A DNA stretch of 64,000 nt, taken from assembly GCA_965206025.1 (NCBI GenBank), contig CBDBIU010000005.1:2294001-2358000 (forward strand), given 5' to 3'. This document shows positions 43,021-51,695 of the stretch, piece after piece. The position numbers were made by a program, and so were the translations under genes. How positions within the stretch are numbered: the first letter of the stretch is position 1; the number at the start of each line of letters is the position of its first letter. Source of the DNA: G963668345 sp965206025 (GTDB lineage: Bacteria > Acidobacteriota > Terriglobia > Bryobacterales > UBA6623). The notes beneath the pieces are model-generated. The model searched no databases. It had not been told where the DNA came from and saw nothing but the letters and a program-made list of their open reading frames with translations.

Positions 43021-43171
43021 TAGCAGCCCGTGGCAAAAGTAGATGTCGCGAAAAATCGGGTACAGCCAGCCAATTCGCTTCAGGTGAAGTTCTTTGTTTC
43101 CAGGGCCATGATGGCGGGCGAATTGGTGGCAGTCCCCATTTTTCTCTCCCGTGCGACTTTTGCCACGGGCC
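43021..43171. repeat. Family B inverted-repeat element (B2)
   Basis: Ends are AGCAGCCCGTGGCAAAAGT (left) and, reversed, GGCCCGTGGCAAAAGTCG (right), followed inward by GAAAAATCGGG and GAAAAATGGGGACTGCCAC. The interior CAGCCAGCCAATTCGCTTC is shared with B3 at 46544-46709. It begins eight bases after the acoC stop and could end that transcript. No gene inside. Confidence 0.8.
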
Positions 43172-43200
43172 TCCCGCTTTTCTCACCACGTGGCCGGCTC
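43172..43200. repeat. Family A repeat, solo end (A4)
   Basis: CCCGCTTTTCTCACCACGTG directly abuts B2. It is the first end type of family A without partner. The TA usual before CCCGC has been lost at the junction. Confidence 0.55.
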
Positions 43201-43348
43201 CCCCAAACCGATCTGAGCGTCACGGGCGAAACTTCTTAAGACCTGCAATGACTTAGGGCCTCCGGTCGAGGGTAACTTTGGTCCCGGAGGGTAAGATGAA
43301 ACCAGCAGGTCGGCGGACCAGTTTTGAGTCGGACCCAAAGGCTGGAAA

Positions 43349-43610
43349 GGAAAATACCAAACAAACCCGATTTTTCATAACCAACAGGGAATAAACGGGT
43401 TACAGTAGATTCCTTAGAACGAATGGGCAGTCGGCTCAGCAAGACCTGACCAGCGGCCCCAGCGGGGTCCGACGAGACCTCGACCTGAGGGCCGGTGGCG
43501 GGAGGAGAGCCACAGGAACAACGACAAACTGTCGGTGGCAGCGAACCACCGGAGCAGTGGAAAAGCTAAGCAACGAAATTACCAAACAAAGCCAATGTCT
43601 AGTAACCCAC
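43349..43610. repeat. Family E repeats, two copies in tandem orientation
   Basis: ACCAAACAAACCCGATTTTT at about 43352 and ACCAAACAAAGCCAATGTCT at about 43577 begin related blocks, each ending TAACC. A third relative lies right of the ISL3 element (AAACAAAGCCGATTTCTAAT at 16890). The rest of the 43014-43892 gap is non-coding repeat DNA: B2, A4, these blocks and D2. Confidence 0.6.
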
Positions 43611-43726
43611 ATTAATTCAGTAGCTTGCATGGTTTGCAAGCGGCACCGGCCCAGCGCTGCGGGGCTAGCTGAACATAACCGCGCAGAGCGGCGGACGTAA
43701 GCCGGCGCGCCCGTGCCCTGACGGGC

Positions 43727-43796
43727 ACGGCTCCGATGATCTCGTCGCGAGGGTGCGCGTGAGCAGGGGAGCAAGCCTGGAACGCTAGTGACAGGC
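43727..43796 (-). repeat. Family D repeat, copy 2 (inverted)
   Basis: The reverse complement begins GGCCTGTCACTAGCGTTCCA and matches 12859-12923 over about 65 bases. It is adjacent to GCCCGTGCCCTGACGGGC. Confidence 0.65.
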
Positions 43797-43892
43797 CAAC
43801 TATCCAGCGCGACCGTGGCGTACCGCTGAAGGGCTGCCTCTAAAGGAGACTAACTAAACGGCCTTTCCGGACAATGTCCACCTAAGCCGAAA

Positions 43893-44735
43893 TCAGGGCC
43901 GCGGACTGGGGTTGTCCCAGGACTGTACGAGACGGTCTAACTCCGCCAATCGCTCGAGCAATCCGGGCAGTAGATCAAGTCGCAGCGCGTTCGAGCCGTC
44001 GGAAAGGGCGCGCTCGGGCGCCTCGTGGACTTCCATGAAAACGGCGTCGGCGCCCGCCGCCACGCCGGCTCTCGCCAACGGCTCGATGAACTGGGGTTGA
44101 CCCCCACTCGCACCCTCTTGCGCGCCCGGCAGTTGCAGGCTGTGGGTAACGTCGAAGACGACCGGATAGCCCATCTCCCGCATCATCGGGAGGCTGCGGA
44201 AATCCACCGTCAGATTCTGATAGCCAAAGCTGGTGCCGCGCTCGGTCAACAGGATCTTGTCGTTACCGGTGGCAGCCACTTTCTCGGCGGCGAAGCGAAT
44301 TTCCGAAGGCGAGAGAAACTGGCCTTTCTTGATGTTCACGACCCGTCCGCTGCGCCCCGCCTCCGTCAACAGATCCGTTTGCCGGCAGAGAAAAGCGGGG
44401 ATCTGCAGTACATCGCAAACTTCCGCCGCCGCGGAGACCTGTCCGACTTCGTGTACGTCGGTCAGAACGGGGAGTCCGGTCTGCTTCTTGACCTCCCCCA
44501 GGATGCGAAGACCCTCGCTGAGACCGGGGCCGCGATAGGAGGCTTGGCTGGTACGGTTGGCCTTGTCATAGGAGGCTTTGAAAATCACGGGCAGGCCAGC
44601 TTCGCTGGCCGCCCACCGCACCGATTGCGCCGTCCCGATCGCATGTTCTTCCGACTCAATCACGCAAGGACCGGCGATCACCGCCAGGGGGCAACCGTTT
44701 CCAACTTTCACCGCACCGATGCTGACCGCGCTCAT
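43893..44735 (-). CDS. kdsA: 3-deoxy-8-phosphooctulonate synthase (KDO-8-P synthase)
   Basis: Condenses phosphoenolpyruvate with arabinose 5-phosphate on the route to KDO of LPS. The 280-residue protein has IAGPCVIESEEHA, IFKASYDKANRTSQASYRGPG, TDVHEVGQVSAAAEVCDVLQ with IPAFLCRQTDLL, and VVFDVTHSLQLPG, all typical. The Cys-metal ligands CDVLQ and the Cys in the N-terminal GPC suggest a metal-dependent enzyme. The ATG at 44735 gives the family N-terminus; an in-frame start at 44759 is possible. It lies about 100 bases downstream of pyrG in the same direction, a pairing seen in many Gram-negatives. It indicates an LPS outer membrane. Confidence 0.95.
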   Translation of the reverse strand: MSAVSIGAVKVGNGCPLAVIAGPCVIESEEHAIGTAQSVRWAASEAGLPVIFKASYDKANRTSQASYRGPGLSEGLRILGEVKKQTGLPVLTDVHEVGQVSAAAEVCDVLQIPAFLCRQTDLLTEAGRSGRVVNIKKGQFLSPSEIRFAAEKVAATGNDKILLTERGTSFGYQNLTVDFRSLPMMREMGYPVVFDVTHSLQLPGAQEGASGGQPQFIEPLARAGVAAGADAVFMEVHEAPERALSDGSNALRLDLLPGLLERLAELDRLVQSWDNPSPRP

Positions 44736-44837
44736 AATCAGGGTGCTTCGCCTTGCCAACTGTCCGCAACGACGATGGCGGCAGACCGCTCGCTTGCGTT
44801 CGCGGCTCCAATTCGCGGCGGCTGCCCGGCCGGGCCG

Positions 44838-46508
44838 CTACTCCACGGCGCGCAGCCGAAGGAATTGTTCCGCTTCCGCTTTTTGCTCTTCCGCCTGTCG
44901 GCCAAGCGCCCGCTGATAGGCAGCTCCGACAAAAGCGCTGAAAAGGGGCTGCGGCTCGAGAGGTTTCGATTTGAACTCGGGATGGAACTGGCAGCCCAAA
45001 AACCAGGGGTGATCCCGGAGCTCGCAGATTTCGACGTAGGTTCCGTCCGGCGTTTCGCCGGAGACGATCATGCCGCGGGCTTCGATCGCCTCTTTGTATT
45101 CGAGATTGAATTCATAGCGGTGGCGATGCCGCTCGCTGATTTCCCTCCGCCCATAGGCTTGCTCGGCCAAGCTGCCCGGGGCCAGCCGGCAGGGCCAAGC
45201 GCCCAGCCGCATTGTGCCGCCGAGGTCCTCGACGCCTTTAAGTTCGCGCAGCTTGAAAAAGATGCGATGCGGCGTCGCCGGGTCGAACTCGGTCGAATGA
45301 GCCTTCTCTAGTTCGCAGGCGTGCCGGACGAACTCGATCACCATGGTCTGCATGCCCAAGCAAATGCCGAAGTAGGGAATTTTCTCCACCCGGGCGTAGC
45401 GGATCGTTTCGATCATTCCTTCGATTCCTCGAATGCCGAATCCGCCGGGCACCAGGATGCCGTCGAGGTCGCGCAATTGCGCGTGCGCGCTGGAGCGGTT
45501 AATATCTTCCGCCTCCACCCAGCGGATGACCACGCGAGCGCTGTGAGCCAGCCCGCCGTGCAACAGCGCTTCCCGCAGACTCTTGTAGGAGTCTTCATAC
45601 CCTACGTATTTGCCGACGATGCCGATCGTCACTTCCCCTTGGGGATTTCGCAGGCGCTCAAGCATCTCTTCCCAGGCTTTTAGATCGCGCGGCCGCGCAT
45701 CGATGCCTAAGGATCGGAGGATAATCTCGTCCACCCCCTCCTGGGCAAAACTGAGAGGGACTTGATAAACCGAATTCACGTCCCGCGCGGCGACAACCGC
45801 CTCGCGTTCGACATCACAAAACAGGGCGATCTTCTCTTTGAGCTCGGGGGATAAATCGGTTTCCGTCCGGCAGAGCAACAGATCGGGCTGGATACCGATG
45901 CCGCGCAGCTCTTTCACGCTGTGCTGTGTGGGCTTGGTCTTGAGCTCGCCGGCGGCCGCGATCCAAGGAACGAGGGTGACGTGCACGAAAACACAGTGCT
46001 CCCGGCCCAGCTCGTGCCTCATCTGGCGGATGGCCTCCAGATAGGGCAGGGACTCAATGTCGCCGACCGTCCCGCCGATTTCGACAATCACGACGTCCAC
46101 GTCGTCGGTCGAGACTTTCTGGATGGCGCCTTTGATCTCGTTGGTGACGTGGGGAATCACCTGTACGGTCTTGCCCAGATAATCTCCCCGCCGCTCTTTG
46201 GCCAGGATGCGTTCATAGATCCGGCCGCTGGTCCAATTGTTCGCCCGTGTGAGTCGCGCATGCGTGAAGCGCTCATAGTGGCCCAGATCCAGGTCGGTTT
46301 CCGCGCCGTCATCGGTGACGAAAACCTCCCCGTGCTGGAACGGGCTCATGGTGCCCGGATCGACGTTCAGGTAGGGGTCGAATTTTTGGAGCGTTACCCG
46401 CAGACCCCGGCTCTCGAGCAAGTAGCCGATCGACGACGCCGCTATGCCCTTGCCCAGCGAAGAGACAACTCCGCCCGTCACGAAGATGTATTTCTTCACG
46501 GTGTCCAT
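44838..46508 (-). CDS. pyrG: CTP synthase
   Basis: Converts UTP to CTP with glutamine and ATP. At 556 residues the length is standard. The amidoligase domain starts KKYIFVTGGVVSSLGKGIAA and contains DPYLNVDPGTMSPFQHGEVF and EIGGTVGDIESLPYLEAIRQ. The glutamine amidotransferase domain has GILVPGGFGIRG, the nucleophile Cys in YFGICLGMQTMVIE, and His/Glu in FHPEFKSKP. First gene of the pyrG-kdsA unit. Confidence 0.97.
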   Translation of the reverse strand: MDTVKKYIFVTGGVVSSLGKGIAASSIGYLLESRGLRVTLQKFDPYLNVDPGTMSPFQHGEVFVTDDGAETDLDLGHYERFTHARLTRANNWTSGRIYERILAKERRGDYLGKTVQVIPHVTNEIKGAIQKVSTDDVDVVIVEIGGTVGDIESLPYLEAIRQMRHELGREHCVFVHVTLVPWIAAAGELKTKPTQHSVKELRGIGIQPDLLLCRTETDLSPELKEKIALFCDVEREAVVAARDVNSVYQVPLSFAQEGVDEIILRSLGIDARPRDLKAWEEMLERLRNPQGEVTIGIVGKYVGYEDSYKSLREALLHGGLAHSARVVIRWVEAEDINRSSAHAQLRDLDGILVPGGFGIRGIEGMIETIRYARVEKIPYFGICLGMQTMVIEFVRHACELEKAHSTEFDPATPHRIFFKLRELKGVEDLGGTMRLGAWPCRLAPGSLAEQAYGRREISERHRHRYEFNLEYKEAIEARGMIVSGETPDGTYVEICELRDHPWFLGCQFHPEFKSKPLEPQPLFSAFVGAAYQRALGRQAEEQKAEAEQFLRLRAVE

Positions 46509-46512
46509 GGCC

Positions 46513-46860
46513 TAGCCCGCATTTCTCGCTACCTGACAGTCGAAGCAGGCGATAGCAGTCCGCGGTGGAAGCGAAGGTCGGAAAAAATCAGGTACAGCCA
46601 GCCAATTCGCTTCAGGCCAAGAGGCTTGTTTCGAGGGCCGTGATGGGGGTCGAATTGGTGGCAGTCCCCATTTTTCGCTCCCGCCCGACCTTTGCCACGA
46701 GCTGCTAGGCCGGCCATTGCTTCGCTGCGCTTGCCGGCCGTGGTCGACGCAGGGTTCCACTATGCCCGAGCCAGCTAAGAAACCGGGTGCCGAGCGGCGC
46801 ACGCCTACTACGGACGGGTCTCTCACGCACTTCTCCTCGCCTTGTCGTGAGAGCGGGCTA
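46513..46860. mobile_element. Family A element with nested family B element (A5/B3)
   Basis: The outer ends are TAGCCCGCATTTCTCGCTAC at 46513 and, reversed, TAGCCCGCTCTCACGACAAG at 46860, each with TA at the tip. Inside, 46544-46709 is a family B element (AGCAGTCCGCGGTGGAAGCG ... reversed CCTAGCAGCTCGTGGCAAAG) that shares CAGCCAGCCAATTCGCTTC with B2. The order of events is B inserting into A. It abuts the pyrG start. No transposase inside. Confidence 0.75.
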
Positions 46861-47066
46861 GCCGCCCTGGGCGTCAGGCGCCGGGCGATGCCTTGCATGA
46901 TGACCCACGGGAATGGGCAATCATTCGTTTGGGTTCGCAGGGAAGGAGGATAGTGGGACACGTCCGGCGCTTGCCGCCGCGGGATTTCGCAACGGGTGAC
47001 AGCGGTTGGCCAAGCCGGTGCAGGCTTCACGTCAGCGAGCACGTAAGCTAAATTCTAGCACAGGTT

Positions 47067-47259
47067 TAGGCCGCTTTTCTCGCCGCTTGGCCAGACGAAA
47101 TGCATGAGCGATTGGTCCGTAGCAGGCGCACGCCGCTCGGCGTCGGGTTGGTTGAACGGTGCGGGCGGAGTGGAACCCTGCGTCGACCACGGCCGGCAAG
47201 CGCAACGAAGTAATGGCGGCTATTGCGTGCTTGTGTCAGGTTGTGAGAAAAGCGGCTTA
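47067..47259. mobile_element. Family A element, near-complete copy (A6)
   Basis: 193 bp. The left end is TAGGCCGCTTTTCTCGCCGC then GACGAAATGCATGAG; the right end, reversed, is TAAGCCGCTTTTCTCACAAC then GACACAAGCACGC. TA is present at both tips, suggesting TA target duplication. It carries one of each end type, so this is the reference full-length copy. The remainder of the 46509-47290 gap holds A5/B3 and no gene. Confidence 0.75.
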
Positions 47260-47290
47260 GGTCTGGCTTAGGTCGTATGTTAAAATCAGG

Positions 47291-48346
47291 ATGGCTTTTC
47301 CCCGAGTCAGCGGCTTTCGCGCCTTTCTTCGCCGGGGAGGTGTTGTGGGAGTGAGTTTGTCAGCAGTGTTTGGGGGCTCGAAAACGATTCATGGAGCGTC
47401 GTGGTTGCTCATGGCGGCGCTGCCCGCTTTTGCCGCCGACGCCAAGATTTCCCTCAAGAACCGCGCTCCTGAACCCTCCCGACCCGAACTCCCGACGCGA
47501 GCGTCAACAATCAAGGTTGACGTACCGCTGGTGCTCATCAACGTGACGGTCACCGACCCCATGGGGCGCTTTGTCACGGGGCTGGAAAAGACACATTTCA
47601 AAGTACTCGAGAACAAAGCTACCCAGCAGATCACGCAGTTCGGCGCCGAGGACGTGCCCTTGTCGCTGGGCATTGTCTTCGACGCCAGCGGCAGCATGGG
47701 TCACAAGATGAGCAAGGCCCGCGAGGCCGTGGCGCAGTTCATGAAGACCTCCAACCCCGAGGATGAGTTCTTTCTCGTGCAGTTCAACGACCGCCCCAAG
47801 CTGATGATCGGCTTTACGAACAGCCTGGAAGAAGTTCAGAATCGCCTCACTTTTACACAATCAAAAGGGCGCACCGCGCTGCTCGATGCCGTCTACCTGG
47901 CCATCAGCAAGATGAAAGAAGGCGTGAACGGGAAAAAGGCCCTATTGATTATCTCCGACGGCGGCGACAACAGCAGCCGCTATACGGAACGCGAAATCAA
48001 GCGTTTGGTCAAAGAAGCCGATGTTCAGATATACGCCATCGGCATCTTTGAGCCCATGGCCAGCCGAGGGCGCACGCCCGAAGAACTTGCCGGCCCGGGC
48101 CTTTTGAGCCACATCGCCGAGCAGACCGGGGGCCGCCAATTTCCCGTCGAGAACATCAACGAGCTGCCCGACGTCGCGGCCAAAATCGGCATCGAGCTCA
48201 GGAACCAGTATGTCTTGGGTTACGTCCCTAGTAATCAGGAGAAGGACGGCAAATGGCGGCGCGTGAAAATCGTCACGAAAAAGATCCGCGGCATGCCGCC
48301 GCTCCGCGCGCACTACCGCTTGGGATACTATGCCCCGACCCGCTAG
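47291..48346 (+). CDS. VWFA-related Acidobacteria-type exported protein
   Basis: A 351-residue protein of the Acidobacteria VWA family (TIGR03436 type). A signal or anchor segment (ASWLLMAALPAFA) precedes a beta region (LINVTVTDPMGRFVTGLEKT, HFKVLENKATQQITQF), then the VWA domain with MIDAS: DASGSMGHKM, Thr in KGRTALLDAV and Asp in SDGGDNSSRYT. It ends LRNQYVLGYVPSNQEKDGKW and HYRLGYYAPTR, the conserved end of the family. A paralogue follows 36 bases later. Role unknown; surface adhesion or complex assembly is likely. Confidence 0.93.
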   Translation: MAFPRVSGFRAFLRRGGVVGVSLSAVFGGSKTIHGASWLLMAALPAFAADAKISLKNRAPEPSRPELPTRASTIKVDVPLVLINVTVTDPMGRFVTGLEKTHFKVLENKATQQITQFGAEDVPLSLGIVFDASGSMGHKMSKAREAVAQFMKTSNPEDEFFLVQFNDRPKLMIGFTNSLEEVQNRLTFTQSKGRTALLDAVYLAISKMKEGVNGKKALLIISDGGDNSSRYTEREIKRLVKEADVQIYAIGIFEPMASRGRTPEELAGPGLLSHIAEQTGGRQFPVENINELPDVAAKIGIELRNQYVLGYVPSNQEKDGKWRRVKIVTKKIRGMPPLRAHYRLGYYAPTR

Positions 48347-48382
48347 ACAGCGCGGCTTCCGTCGATTAGGACAGCAACGAGT

Positions 48383-49357
48383 TTGAAGAAAGCAGGCATT
48401 TCCTCCTTGACAACGGCGCGGCGATCTTCGCCTGCCCGTTTGCTTCTCACGGTTGCCGTGTGCCTGCCGGCCTTCTCCCTACTGAGTCCGGCCCAAAGCC
48501 GCGTAGCGAGCGTGCGTCAAGACGACCCGGGTCTCATCTTCCGCGCGGGCACGAAATTGGTGGTGCTGCACACGACGGTGCTCGACAAACAGGGGCACTT
48601 CGTCACCGACCTGCCCAAGAGCACGTTCAAGGTCTACGAAGACAACGTTCCGCAAACGTTAAAGAAGTTCCTGCGCGAGGATATTCCCGTCTCGCTGGGT
48701 ATTCTGGTCGACAACAGCGGCAGCATGCGCGGCAAGCGTCAGAGCGTCAACACCGCGGCGTTGGATTTCGTCAAGGCGTCGAACCCCGACGACGAGGTCT
48801 TCATCGTGAATTTCGATGACGAAGCCTTTCTTGACAGCCCGTTCACCAGCGACCTGCTGCGTCTGCAGGACGCCCTGCAGCGCATCGATTCCCGCGGGGG
48901 CACCGCGCTCTACGACGCCATCGGCATGTCGTTGGACTACCTCAAGGAGAAGGCGAAATGGGACAAGCGCGTGCTGGTCATCGTCACCGACGGCACTGAC
49001 AACGCCAGCCGTACCGATAATACGCTCGAGGCGCTGGTCCGCGTGCTGCAAGGGAAAGAAACCGTGGTCTACGCGGTGGGCTTGCTGGGCGAGGAAGCGC
49101 CGCGAGAAGCCAAGCGCGCCGCGCGCGCTGTCCGACACATTGTCCGCGCCACCGGGGGCGCGGCTTTCTTCCCGGAAACCTTGCACGAGGTCCGCGCCAT
49201 TGTCCAGCAGATTGCGCAAGATATTCGCAATCAGTACGTGCTGGCCTACACGCCACAGGATACGTCGCGGACCGGCTTCCGCGGCGTCGAAGTCGTCCTC
49301 AGCGGAAAGGCCAAGAGGCTGCGGGTCAGGCACCGGCCCGGGTACTACCTTGAATAG
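48383..49357 (+). CDS. VWFA-related Acidobacteria-type exported protein (second copy)
   Basis: A 324-residue paralogue of the preceding protein, in tandem and probably co-transcribed. Signal segment ARLLLTVAVCLPAFSLLSPAQS; family motifs TVLDKQGHFVTDLPKSTFKV, VDNSGSMRGKR (MIDAS DxSxS, here DNSGS), GGTALYDAIG, TDGTDNASR, and the terminal IRNQYVLAYTPQ and RHRPGYYLE. The start is TTG at 48383; later in-frame starts are possible. The first MIDAS Asp is followed by Asn rather than Ala, still compatible with metal binding. The stop overlaps a possible small gene at 49350. Confidence 0.92.
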   Translation: MKKAGISSLTTARRSSPARLLLTVAVCLPAFSLLSPAQSRVASVRQDDPGLIFRAGTKLVVLHTTVLDKQGHFVTDLPKSTFKVYEDNVPQTLKKFLREDIPVSLGILVDNSGSMRGKRQSVNTAALDFVKASNPDDEVFIVNFDDEAFLDSPFTSDLLRLQDALQRIDSRGGTALYDAIGMSLDYLKEKAKWDKRVLVIVTDGTDNASRTDNTLEALVRVLQGKETVVYAVGLLGEEAPREAKRAARAVRHIVRATGGAAFFPETLHEVRAIVQQIAQDIRNQYVLAYTPQDTSRTGFRGVEVVLSGKAKRLRVRHRPGYYLE

Positions 49358-49646
49358 CGCCCAGCGTTCACCCCGGCGGCCCGGTTGGAAACGCGCGCCC
49401 GGTATCTTCCCGAAGTCGGCCGCCGCCGTTCGCTTTCTGTGGACCAGTACTGGAGGTTACCGGCTGCGTCCCTGGGTTAGCCCCTACCTGCGATGGCGCA
49501 TCGAGACGTATTGGGGTTGGCCTGTCCGAGAGATCAACGCTCGAAGGTTCTGGAGCTTCACCTGGCGGCAGCGCCGTCCGCTGGGCCGCTTCCTGTGGTG
49601 GGCGGGTGAAATGGGATCACAAAAACGCCATCGTCTTGATGCCTGA
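49350..49646 (+). CDS. Possible Trp-rich small protein
   Basis: A frame of 98 codons beginning at a TTG that overlaps the stop of the second VWA gene. Residues after about 30 read GYRLRPWVSPYLRWRIETYW followed by GWPVREINARRFWSFTWRQR and RPLGRFLWWAGEMG; the high Trp and coherent sequence suggest a real protein, about 65 residues in the conserved-looking part. No family name can be given with confidence. The 3' end overlaps the convergent zinc-ribbon gene by 30 bases. Start uncertain; a non-coding reading remains possible. Confidence 0.4.
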   Translation: MNSAQRSPRRPGWKRAPGIFPKSAAAVRFLWTSTGGYRLRPWVSPYLRWRIETYWGWPVREINARRFWSFTWRQRRPLGRFLWWAGEMGSQKRHRLDA

Positions 49647-49889
49647 GATCTCAAAGGGTCTGCGGCAGCGCATGTTGCGGCAGGCGACCCGATCGTCCTT
49701 GAGCACCATATAAGACTGCGCCTTGGCAAAACGGGCTCGGTCGCGCTCATCAGCGCCCCGGGGCAGTTTCTGCCTCTTTTCGCGCACCAGCCAACGCAGC
49801 CCGTATTCGGCCACCTCCCGGCAATAAGGACAGTTCAGCTGCGCCGGCTTGGTCGTTTCCGACTCTTGGTAATAGTCTTGCTCCCGCAT
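49617..49889 (-). CDS. Small zinc-ribbon-like protein
   Basis: A 90-residue protein: MREQDYYQESETTKPAQLN, CPYCREVAEYGLRWLVREKR, then KAQSYMVLKDDRVACRNMRC and RRPFEISGIKTMAFL. Two Cys pairs (CPYC and CRNMRC) would bind one zinc. The ATG at 49889 gives a clean conserved-looking start; the frame extends upstream without family resemblance. Small CxxC proteins of this kind are common in Acidobacteria and unannotated. It could bind nucleic acid or a protein partner. Confidence 0.7.
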   Translation of the reverse strand: MREQDYYQESETTKPAQLNCPYCREVAEYGLRWLVREKRQKLPRGADERDRARFAKAQSYMVLKDDRVACRNMRCRRPFEISGIKTMAFL

Positions 49890-49967
49890 CGCCAACCTCT
49901 CTAGCAAGAAGCCCGTGCTCGGTTTACAGTTTAGCTCGAATCGGTCCCGGCAGGCGCGGCATCGGGT

Positions 49968-50142
49968 TAACCCGCATTTCTCACCACCTGACGGTCGAAG
50001 CACGCCATAAGCCCGCCATTACTGCGTTGCGCTCGCTCACCGTGCTCAGCGTGCTGTTCAAGTACGCCCGCATGATTCAAGAAATGCGGCGCTGAGCGGC
50101 GCGCGCCTTGTACTGACGGGCTCAGCATTTTCTCATCGAAGG
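49968..50142. mobile_element. Family A element, left part, split by an IS (A7)
   Basis: Starts TTAACCCGCATTTCTCACC then GACGGTCGAAGCACGC, continuing GCCCGCCATTACTGCGTTGC. Its opposite end, reversed AACCCGCTTTTCTCACCAGG, appears at 51696-51737 on the far side of the rve-type IS. The IS therefore seems to have inserted in this element. No gene between 49890 and 50142. Confidence 0.6.
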
Positions 50143-51642
50143 ATGAGCCTGAAGACGGGGGTTGGGGCTTTTTGAGTCGCTGGGGCTCCTTTCGGGCTTT
50201 TTGATTTTGAGTTTTGGGAAGGGGAGAATCGTCGTCGGGGTTGTGGGATTGTGGGAATCGCGGAGCGATTTCCAAGGGCGGTGGGAAACGAAGGGAAACC
50301 TGGTTTTGGTTTTCCTCGTTTTCCATCGCCCGTCATTTCCACAGCCCTCTTCCTGCTGTTCAGCACGGCGTGTTCGCGGAACGGAAACTGGCAAACAGCT
50401 TCTGCTTGGCTCGCTGCATCCGGCGGGCCGCCGCCGTGTCGCTTTCGGCCTGGGCAATGCGGCCCAGAGCCTCCAGCCTCTGCCCTGGCTTGAGATAGCT
50501 GGCGGCCTCGGGCAACTTCTCGAAAGATTCCCAAGGCGTCTGGTAGTGGCGGTACACCCGCTTCTGCTTGCCTTTGGCGTCGGTCTTGATCTCGGGCTGT
50601 CCGCAGGGCCGGTGGAAGTTCAAATAGGGATTGAAGTGCTGTTGGTAGAAGCGCTGGATGCGCCCCGCGTGCGGCGCCGCGATGTACGTATATCCCATGT
50701 GTTTGCGGATCACCGCGCCGTTTTTCGATTCCACCAAGCCGTTGTCGTTGGAGTGCCGCGGACGCGACTTGGTCTGTTCGATCAGCAGCTTGTTCAATAG
50801 CTTCTCCACCGTGCGATTGAGGAACTCGCTGCCGTTGTCGGAATGGAAGCCGCGGATACGAAAGGGAAACTGCTCGATCATGGCTTTCAGCAACGGCTCC
50901 AGCCAGGCTTCACTGATCGCGGGCGTGGCGCCGACCACTTGCCACTGGGTGACTTCATCCACGGCATTGATGTGGTAGACGCCCTTGACGCCATCGCGAT
51001 CCCCTTGATGCACCGTATCCACTCGCAGAAAGCCGGGTTGGCCTTGCGGGTCGGGCCGGCGCCGCTCGCCGATCGACACCGCCGTGGGCCGGGTCTTGGT
51101 GAAATGCAGCCGCCGCTGGCGGTAGGCTCTGCGCCGCCGCAGGCGATAGATCTGGGCCACCGAGATCCCCGCCAGCCGCTCGTATTCGCGCTGCTGGTAC
51201 TGCTGGTATTCCCGCTCGAGGATCTTGCGCGTGGCCGGGCCGCTGAGGGTTTCGTGGGCCTCGTCCACCGCCGCCAGCAGTTCGACGTCGGCGGGCGTGT
51301 ACTTGCGGGCAAAGCGATGCCGCCGGTAGCGGGCGGGTTGGAGTTCTCCGCCCTGCCGGTACTGCTGGATCAGCCGCGTGATTTGCGCCCGGCTCAGTCC
51401 GGTCATCTTGACCAGATACTGCCGCAGCAGCCCTTTGTCGGCGCGGTTTTGGCGGCTGTAGCCGTGCTGGCGAAGCGTGCGCGCCACCCACGTGTAGATC
51501 TCGGCCCGCCCTTTGCCTTTGAATCGAATCTCCTCGCTGGAGTGGAGAAACTGCTGGATCTGTTGCAGGTTCAGCTTGCTGGTGTTTTGCACTTGGATAG
51601 TCAATTCCCAGCATGCCCACTCCCCGATCCTTCAGGCTCATC
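50143..51642 (-). mobile_element. IS481-like (rve-type) insertion sequence
   Basis: About 1.5 kb, with inverted ends GATGAGCCTGAAGACGGGGG on the left and, reversed, GATGAGCCTGAAGGATCGGG on the right. A second, partial copy of the right end (TTCAGACTCATCTTGCATGA) lies just outside, so the exact boundary and target repeat are unclear. A deleted relative sits at 29074-29336. Confidence 0.85.
50360..51604 (-). CDS. Integrase-core (rve) DDE transposase
   Basis: A 414-residue transposase. An N-terminal HTH region (MTGLSRAQITRLIQQYRQGG) is followed by a second DNA-binding segment (RLAGISVAQIYRLRRRRAYR) and an rve catalytic core with D in FLRVDTVHQ, D in GFHSDNGSEF and E in NDNGLVESKNG. Closest in style to IS481-like single-ORF transposases. 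The reading frame is intact, so it may be active. Coding starts about 40 bases inside the right end. Confidence 0.92.
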   Translation of the reverse strand: MTIQVQNTSKLNLQQIQQFLHSSEEIRFKGKGRAEIYTWVARTLRQHGYSRQNRADKGLLRQYLVKMTGLSRAQITRLIQQYRQGGELQPARYRRHRFARKYTPADVELLAAVDEAHETLSGPATRKILEREYQQYQQREYERLAGISVAQIYRLRRRRAYRQRRLHFTKTRPTAVSIGERRRPDPQGQPGFLRVDTVHQGDRDGVKGVYHINAVDEVTQWQVVGATPAISEAWLEPLLKAMIEQFPFRIRGFHSDNGSEFLNRTVEKLLNKLLIEQTKSRPRHSNDNGLVESKNGAVIRKHMGYTYIAAPHAGRIQRFYQQHFNPYLNFHRPCGQPEIKTDAKGKQKRVYRHYQTPWESFEKLPEAASYLKPGQRLEALGRIAQAESDTAAARRMQRAKQKLFASFRSANTPC

Positions 51643-51695
51643 TTGTGTGAGAAACAAACTCCTCGTTCAGACTCATCTTGCATGAGACAAGACTG

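Noticed and set aside
43349..43610. Family E blocks as a structured RNA
   Set aside because: Two copies share only short motifs and no conserved paired stems could be traced, so a repeat remnant is the better reading.
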